Positions 60,355 to 64,000 of a stretch of 64,000 bases of DNA are shown piece after piece (the stretch's first letter is position 1; each line of letters starts with the position of its first letter). Origin of the DNA: Novacetimonas cocois (GTDB taxonomy: Bacteria; Pseudomonadota; Alphaproteobacteria; Acetobacterales; Acetobacteraceae); the NCBI RefSeq assembly GCF_003311635.1, contig NZ_QEXL01000003.1:92989-156988 (forward strand). Direction: 5' to 3'. The position numbers were made by a program, and so were the translations under genes. Below the pieces are notes generated by a model, which did not search any database, was not told where the DNA came from, and saw nothing but the letters and a program-made list of their open reading frames with translations.

Positions 60355-60395
60355 TACGTCGTTTTTCAAAACTTTTTTTGGAAAACGACGTATCA
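60352..60395. terminator. Bidirectional terminator between lhr and the dienelactone hydrolase gene
   Basis: A 16-bp inverted repeat (TGATACGTCGTTTTTC and its near-complement, one mismatch) surrounds the loop AAAACTTTTTTT. The lhr stop codon TGA is the first three bases of the left arm. The gene on the other strand ends 11 bp beyond the right arm, so one hairpin probably serves both. Confidence 0.75.
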
Positions 60396-60405
60396 GGTAA
60401 AGCTT

Positions 60406-61233
60406 TTAACGATCGCCCTTTTCAAAGCTGGTCGCCAGCCACTGGTCCATGAGGGCATAGGACTGTGCCGTCGCCTGTGGATCATACCGGCACTGTCCCG
60501 TCGTGGCGGTCGCCTCCGTCTCTGTAAAGCAGTGAACCGCGTGTCCGATCACCAGGAACTGCCACGGTGCGGGGCTTTGCCGCATTTCCTGCATGAAGGA
60601 TCCGAAATCCGGCGCCGTTGCCTCATCATCCGCGCCATTCATCGCCAGTACGTGGGCATGGATCTGTTTCGCCAGTGCCGGATTGTCCGTGCTGAGATTG
60701 CCGTGGAACGACACGGCCGCCGCAATGGCCGCGCCACTGCGCGCAAGGTCAAGCACGGCGGCCCCGCCAAAACAGAAACCGATCGCCGCAAGGCGAGACG
60801 GATCAAGCGGTGCCGTATCCACCTGTGCCCGGAACTGCTGCAATGCAAAGTTGACGCGCCGGCGCATCAGCGCCCGATCCACCAGCAATGGCCCGACAGC
60901 AGCGCGGGCCTGCGCCGTATTGCGCGGCCGGATACCAGCGCCATACATGTCCGTCAGCAGGATGACATAGCTCTGCCCCGCGATCTGTTCAGCCTTGTGG
61001 ATGGCATTGTCATTGACCCCGAACCATGCGGGCACCATCAACAAGCCGGGCCGCTTTGTCGTGACCGCATCGTCATAGACGATGACACTGTCAAAACGCG
61101 TATGTTCGAAATCCCATGACACGGGCCTTGCCACCATTCGCGCCTGTGCCACCGGCCCGAACCCGGCAAGCAGGCAGGACAGGACGAGTATCAGCCAGCA
61201 GCGCGAAAGGAAGGATGAAAGCATGGTCCGCAT
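60406..61233 (-). CDS. Dienelactone hydrolase family protein, secreted or membrane-anchored
   Basis: A 275-residue alpha/beta-hydrolase of the DLH family. An N-terminal hydrophobic segment (CWLILVLSCLLAGFGPVA, residues about 12-29) suggests a signal peptide, which is unusual since classical DLHs are cytoplasmic. Seen: LMVPAWFGVNDNAIHKAE, nucleophile motif AIGFCFGGAAVL with Cys, AMNGADDEATAP with the acid, and FLVIGHAVHCFTE with the His. Many such proteins are of unknown substrate, acting on lactones or esters in the periplasm. I use ATG 61233; ATG 61278 would lengthen the n-region. Confidence 0.85.
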   Translation of the reverse strand: MRTMLSSFLSRCWLILVLSCLLAGFGPVAQARMVARPVSWDFEHTRFDSVIVYDDAVTTKRPGLLMVPAWFGVNDNAIHKAEQIAGQSYVILLTDMYGAGIRPRNTAQARAAVGPLLVDRALMRRRVNFALQQFRAQVDTAPLDPSRLAAIGFCFGGAAVLDLARSGAAIAAAVSFHGNLSTDNPALAKQIHAHVLAMNGADDEATAPDFGSFMQEMRQSPAPWQFLVIGHAVHCFTETEATATTGQCRYDPQATAQSYALMDQWLATSFEKGDR

Positions 61234-61348
61234 GGGGCCCCCATGAAATGGCTGATGAAATAGCTGTGTCCGGATCATAAATCCGCCTGCGTTTCCATGC
61301 GGATCCCATTATCGTGACTGTTATGTTTCCACCGTATAAACTGTCCGC

Positions 61349-62017
61349 ATGAATGAAAATGCGATAAATGCTGCCTTCTGGCACGCGAAATGGCAGCGCA
61401 ATGAGATCGGCTTTCATGAACGCCAGCCCAATGCGTTCCTGATCCGCCACTTCCCTGCGATGCATCTTGCGGCCGGGTCGCGCATCTTCCTGCCCCTGTG
61501 CGGAAAAAGCCTCGATATCCACTGGTTGCTGGCACAGGGATATCAGGTCCGCGGCATTGAACTGAGCGATATTGCAGTCAGGCAGCTGTTTGCCGAACTC
61601 GGCCTGACCCCGCGCATTACCACGATGAACAGGCTGCAGCGTTTCGAGGCGGGGGAACTGTGCATTTTTGTCGGCGATTTCTTTGACCTGACCCGGCATG
61701 AGCTGGGACCTATCGACGGGGTGTATGATCGCGCGGCACTCATCGCCCTGCCCGCGCCTGTCAGGCAGGGTTATGCCACGCACCTGATTTCGATTACGGA
61801 TGCGGCATCCCAGCTTCTGATCTGTCTTGATTATGACCAGTCATGCCGCCCGGGTCCGCCCTTTTCAGTCGATGAGGCCGAGGTCCGACGGCATTATGAG
61901 GACAGGTTTCAGCTGACCTGCCTGGAAAGACAGGACATCCCCGGTGGCCTGAAGGGCACCTGCCCGGCGGTGGAAACCGTCTGGAAGCTGGAACCCCGCA
62001 GCGAACCAGCACGGTAA
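61349..62017 (+). CDS. tpm: Thiopurine S-methyltransferase
   Basis: A 222-residue SAM-dependent methyltransferase of the TPMT family. Seen: FWHAKWQRNEIGFHE at the N-terminus, FLPLCGKSLDIHWLLAQGYQVRGIELSDIAV (SAM site), GDFFDLT, GVYDRAALIALP and PPFSVDEAEVRRHY. Bacterial Tpm methylates selenium and tellurium oxyanions or thiopurines, giving tellurite or selenite tolerance. The start lacks a clear Shine-Dalgarno but matches the family N-terminus. It is divergent from the dienelactone hydrolase gene. Confidence 0.93.
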   Translation: MNENAINAAFWHAKWQRNEIGFHERQPNAFLIRHFPAMHLAAGSRIFLPLCGKSLDIHWLLAQGYQVRGIELSDIAVRQLFAELGLTPRITTMNRLQRFEAGELCIFVGDFFDLTRHELGPIDGVYDRAALIALPAPVRQGYATHLISITDAASQLLICLDYDQSCRPGPPFSVDEAEVRRHYEDRFQLTCLERQDIPGGLKGTCPAVETVWKLEPRSEPAR

Positions 62018-62318
62018 GCCATCATTTCGTGCCGCCCATCAGGCGGAAGGCGATGCCCGGCCATATCCAGCAACGCCGTCGGAAAGGGAAATCGTGGCGA
62101 ATGATCCGGTCGAACCGGGGTAAAGCGAGGCGGAAACCTGATGTCAGAAATGTGAACCTGTTTCAGGATGTTGGAAAATTATGAATATATAACAACGCAT
62201 TATTTCAGATGCATGACAGATAACCGGATGTAATCCCGTCGTCAAAATAATGTAAAATTTGCATATCAGGCATGAAAAAACATACACTCTCCCTCCAATA
62301 AGCGAGGGAGGATAGATC
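62018..62318. other. Intergenic region with long leader of the second antiporter
   Basis: A 301-bp gap, GC-rich near the tpm end then AT-rich from about 62170. It contains a possible -35/-10 pair (TTGCAT at 62260-62265 and TACACT 18 bp later) and the ribosome-site hairpin at 62289-62310. No other gene is visible. Confidence 0.5.
62289..62310 (+). promoter_or_regulatory. Leader hairpin covering the antiporter ribosome-binding site
   Basis: CTCCCTC (62289-62295) pairs perfectly with GAGGGAG (62304-62310) around the 8-nt loop CAATAAGC. The right arm contains the Shine-Dalgarno GGGAGG, 7 nt before the ATG at 62319. Formed, the stem would hide the ribosome site and lower translation. The structure is seen; regulation by temperature, pH, ion or another factor is inferred. 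Confidence 0.55.
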
Positions 62319-63575
62319 ATGTCAGATATTACGGCGCTTATTCTGGATGCGGGTGTCTTCGTGCTGCTGCCGTGGATTGCATGGCGGCTTATGCAGCGCG
62401 CCATCCCGATCGTTGTCCTTCCGATCCTTGTCGGCATTACTCTGGCCGCCTTCCATCTGCCGGTCGGGCGGCTGGGGATACCGTCCGTCTATGGCACCGA
62501 TATCGGCTGGGTGGCGGTCCTGATCCTTGCCTTTACGGCGGGACTGGAAATGTGGCAGCACCCCGGCGAGGATCCTTCTGCGCAGTCCGTGCCTCAACCC
62601 TCTGTCGGGCGGCTGCTTGGCGGGGCGTTCGTCGCCATGGCGGTGCCGTTCTTCGTCGGTTCGGCCCTGATCTATCAGTTTTTCCTGCCCCTTCGCGGGT
62701 GGCAGCCCCCCCACGCAACCGGCGTGATCGCGGCGCTGGGCATCGGGCTGTGCATTGCCGTAAGCGCCCTGCCGGTTCTGATCGGTGTGGTGCGGGAACT
62801 CGAACCCGCGCAGAAACCGCTTGGGCAACTGGCGCTCAAGCTTGCGGTGGTTGATGACGCGACCCTGTGGATCGGGCTGGCCGCCCTGCAGTTCGCGGCA
62901 AGGGGATCGGCCGCGCTGCATGGCTGGAGCGCCATGCAGTTCCTTGCTGTCGGCCTGCTGGCAGGTCTTGCCCTGATGGGAAGCTGGGCGACGCGCAACC
63001 TGCGCCATCCGCCCTTGTGGCTGATCTGGGGCTGCCTGCCGCTTTATCTGGCGGCGGGTTCGTGGGCGAGCATGCAGCTTGGGCTGCATGAACTGATCGG
63101 GGCGTACTTCGCCGGGGCCGTCATGCCGCCGGGCTGGGTCCGGCGCCTGCCGGTGGAAAAGGTCGGGACGTTCGCCCTGATCTGGTTCGCGCCGATGTTC
63201 TTTGGTCATAGCGGCCTGCACATCAATGGCGATGCCCTGACATGGCCGTCGGTCCTTGCCTCCGTCATGCTCGTGGTGATCTCCATCGCCTCCAAAATGG
63301 GCGGGGTCTATCTGTTCGCGCCGGCGGCGGACCTGAGCGGGCGGCAGAAGCTGGCGATCGGCTCACTCCTGCAGTGCAAGGGCCTGATGGAAATCGTGGC
63401 GGCCACGATCCTGCATGCCCAGGGCATGATTTCGGAATTCGCATTCACGTCGCTGATGCTGCTTGCGGTCATTTCGACGATACTGACAGGCCCCCTGTTC
63501 CAGTTCGTCGCCCCGCGCCCGCGCAAGGCCCCCGCGCCCCGCGCATGCCAAAGGGTAGTGCCCGTTCAGGAATAA
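62319..63575 (+). CDS. Cation:proton antiporter (CPA2-type), paralogue 2
   Basis: A 418-residue membrane antiporter, closely similar along its length to the protein at 19970-21208. Shared: IPILVGI-type first helices (LPILVGITLAAF), LAFTAGLEMWQ, LALKLAVVDDATLWIGLA with the Asp pair, LIGAYFAGAVMPPGWVRRLPVEKVG (matching apart from a few residues), FGHSGLHINGDALTWPSV and LLQCKGLMEIVAATIL. It exchanges Na+ or K+ for protons. Its ribosome site lies in a hairpin, unlike its paralogue. The gene is alone in its transcription unit; a convergent efflux gene follows. Confidence 0.9.
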   Translation: MSDITALILDAGVFVLLPWIAWRLMQRAIPIVVLPILVGITLAAFHLPVGRLGIPSVYGTDIGWVAVLILAFTAGLEMWQHPGEDPSAQSVPQPSVGRLLGGAFVAMAVPFFVGSALIYQFFLPLRGWQPPHATGVIAALGIGLCIAVSALPVLIGVVRELEPAQKPLGQLALKLAVVDDATLWIGLAALQFAARGSAALHGWSAMQFLAVGLLAGLALMGSWATRNLRHPPLWLIWGCLPLYLAAGSWASMQLGLHELIGAYFAGAVMPPGWVRRLPVEKVGTFALIWFAPMFFGHSGLHINGDALTWPSVLASVMLVVISIASKMGGVYLFAPAADLSGRQKLAIGSLLQCKGLMEIVAATILHAQGMISEFAFTSLMLLAVISTILTGPLFQFVAPRPRKAPAPRACQRVVPVQE

Positions 63576-63634
63576 GGCACATTCATGCCCAACCGCAGGC
63601 CATGGCAGCGTGGCCTGCGCCCTTCTGGTTCCAT

Positions 63635-64000
63635 TCAGCTTCTGCCCCAGTCCCCGCCCATGGCGCGGATAAGGTCGATCCCCCCCATGAGACGACGCGT
63701 GTTGACCGTAATCAGGTCTTCGCGTGCCTGTAATTCCGCTGTCTGCGCTATCACGACCTGAAGGTAGTCAACCGCGCCCTCCCGATACTGGATGGCGGCC
63801 AGCTGATCGGTCCGCGTGGCGGCGGCGACGGCTTCATCCTGCCGTGCCGAGGCATCGGCCAGATGATTAAGCAACGCCAGCTGGTCCTCGACCTCGCGAA
63901 AGGCATTGAGGGCCACCTGCCGGTAATTCGCGGCGGCTTCGGCATATTCCGCATGGGTGATCGCCAGATTGGCAAACCGCCGCCCGCCATCGAATATCGC
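63635..64000 (-). CDS. Outer-membrane efflux protein (TolC/NodT family), C-terminal part only
   Basis: The last 121 codons of a gene whose start lies beyond the right edge. The visible part includes IFDGGRRFANL (the conserved FDGGRR segment of NodT-type lipoproteins), AEYAEAAANYRQVALNAFREVEDQLALL and QYREGAVDYLQVVIAQTAEL, all typical of the second repeat of OEP-family channels. These form the outer-membrane channel of RND-type drug or metal pumps. The pump genes are probably just outside the window. Confidence 0.88.
   Translation of the reverse strand, partial: AIFDGGRRFANLAITHAEYAEAAANYRQVALNAFREVEDQLALLNHLADASARQDEAVAAATRTDQLAAIQYREGAVDYLQVVIAQTAELQAREDLITVNTRRLMGGIDLIRAMGGDWGRS

Overview
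The window is about 64 kb of GC-rich (roughly 60%), gene-dense bacterial chromosome. Its gene content points to an acetic acid bacterium (Acetobacteraceae, Komagataeibacter/Gluconacetobacter-like). The clues are a periplasmic PQQ-type sugar dehydrogenase, an OprB sugar porin, L-idonate and gluconate 5-dehydrogenases, an ScfR/RamB-type acetate regulator, periplasmic copper resistance genes and a dispersed palindromic intergenic repeat. The genus is an inference. I see no rRNA, tRNA, CRISPR array, intact insertion sequence or prophage.

Layout. 0-7 kb holds housekeeping and metabolic genes: a partial creatininase, nitroreductase, RarA, PQQ dehydrogenase, an Hsp70-like ATPase and an amidohydrolase. 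7-10.4 kb is a four-gene copper resistance operon on the minus strand: small Cys/His protein, CopA, CopB and a Met-rich peptide. 10.6-20 kb is a divergent polysaccharide cluster that appears to make and attach a C-methylated, probably CDP-linked sugar; part of it is visibly AT-richer than the rest. 20-29 kb carries a cation/proton antiporter, a FUSC exporter, malic enzyme with a divergent LysR regulator, a DJ-1/PfpI plus membrane-protein pair, and a GST. 29-39 kb combines a giant cyclic beta-1,2-glucan synthase with an aquaporin that has a His-rich N-terminal repeat, a possible osmoadaptation locus. 39-49.5 kb contains OprB, a four-gene catabolic operon (MHS transporter, Gfo/Idh oxidoreductase, FAH-type hydratase, hydroxyacid dehydrogenase), a half-length acetyl-CoA synthetase relic divergent from an ScfR-type regulator, and L-idonate dehydrogenase. 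49.6-64 kb has gluconate 5-dehydrogenase, ketopantoate reductase, an orphan 2Fe-2S ferredoxin, an aldehyde dehydrogenase with a complex operator, a quinone-oxidoreductase-like protein, a full-length Lhr helicase, dienelactone hydrolase, thiopurine methyltransferase, a second antiporter paralogue and the end of an outer-membrane efflux gene.

The best candidates for undescribed biology are four. First is the branched-sugar cluster with an unrecognised glycosyltransferase-like protein, a secreted beta-helix protein and an aminopeptidase-like DUF4910 protein. Second is the His-repeat aquaporin with altered NPA motifs. Third is the catalytically dead half acetyl-CoA synthetase that keeps an open frame beside its likely regulator. 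Fourth is a set of strong inverted repeats in promoter regions.
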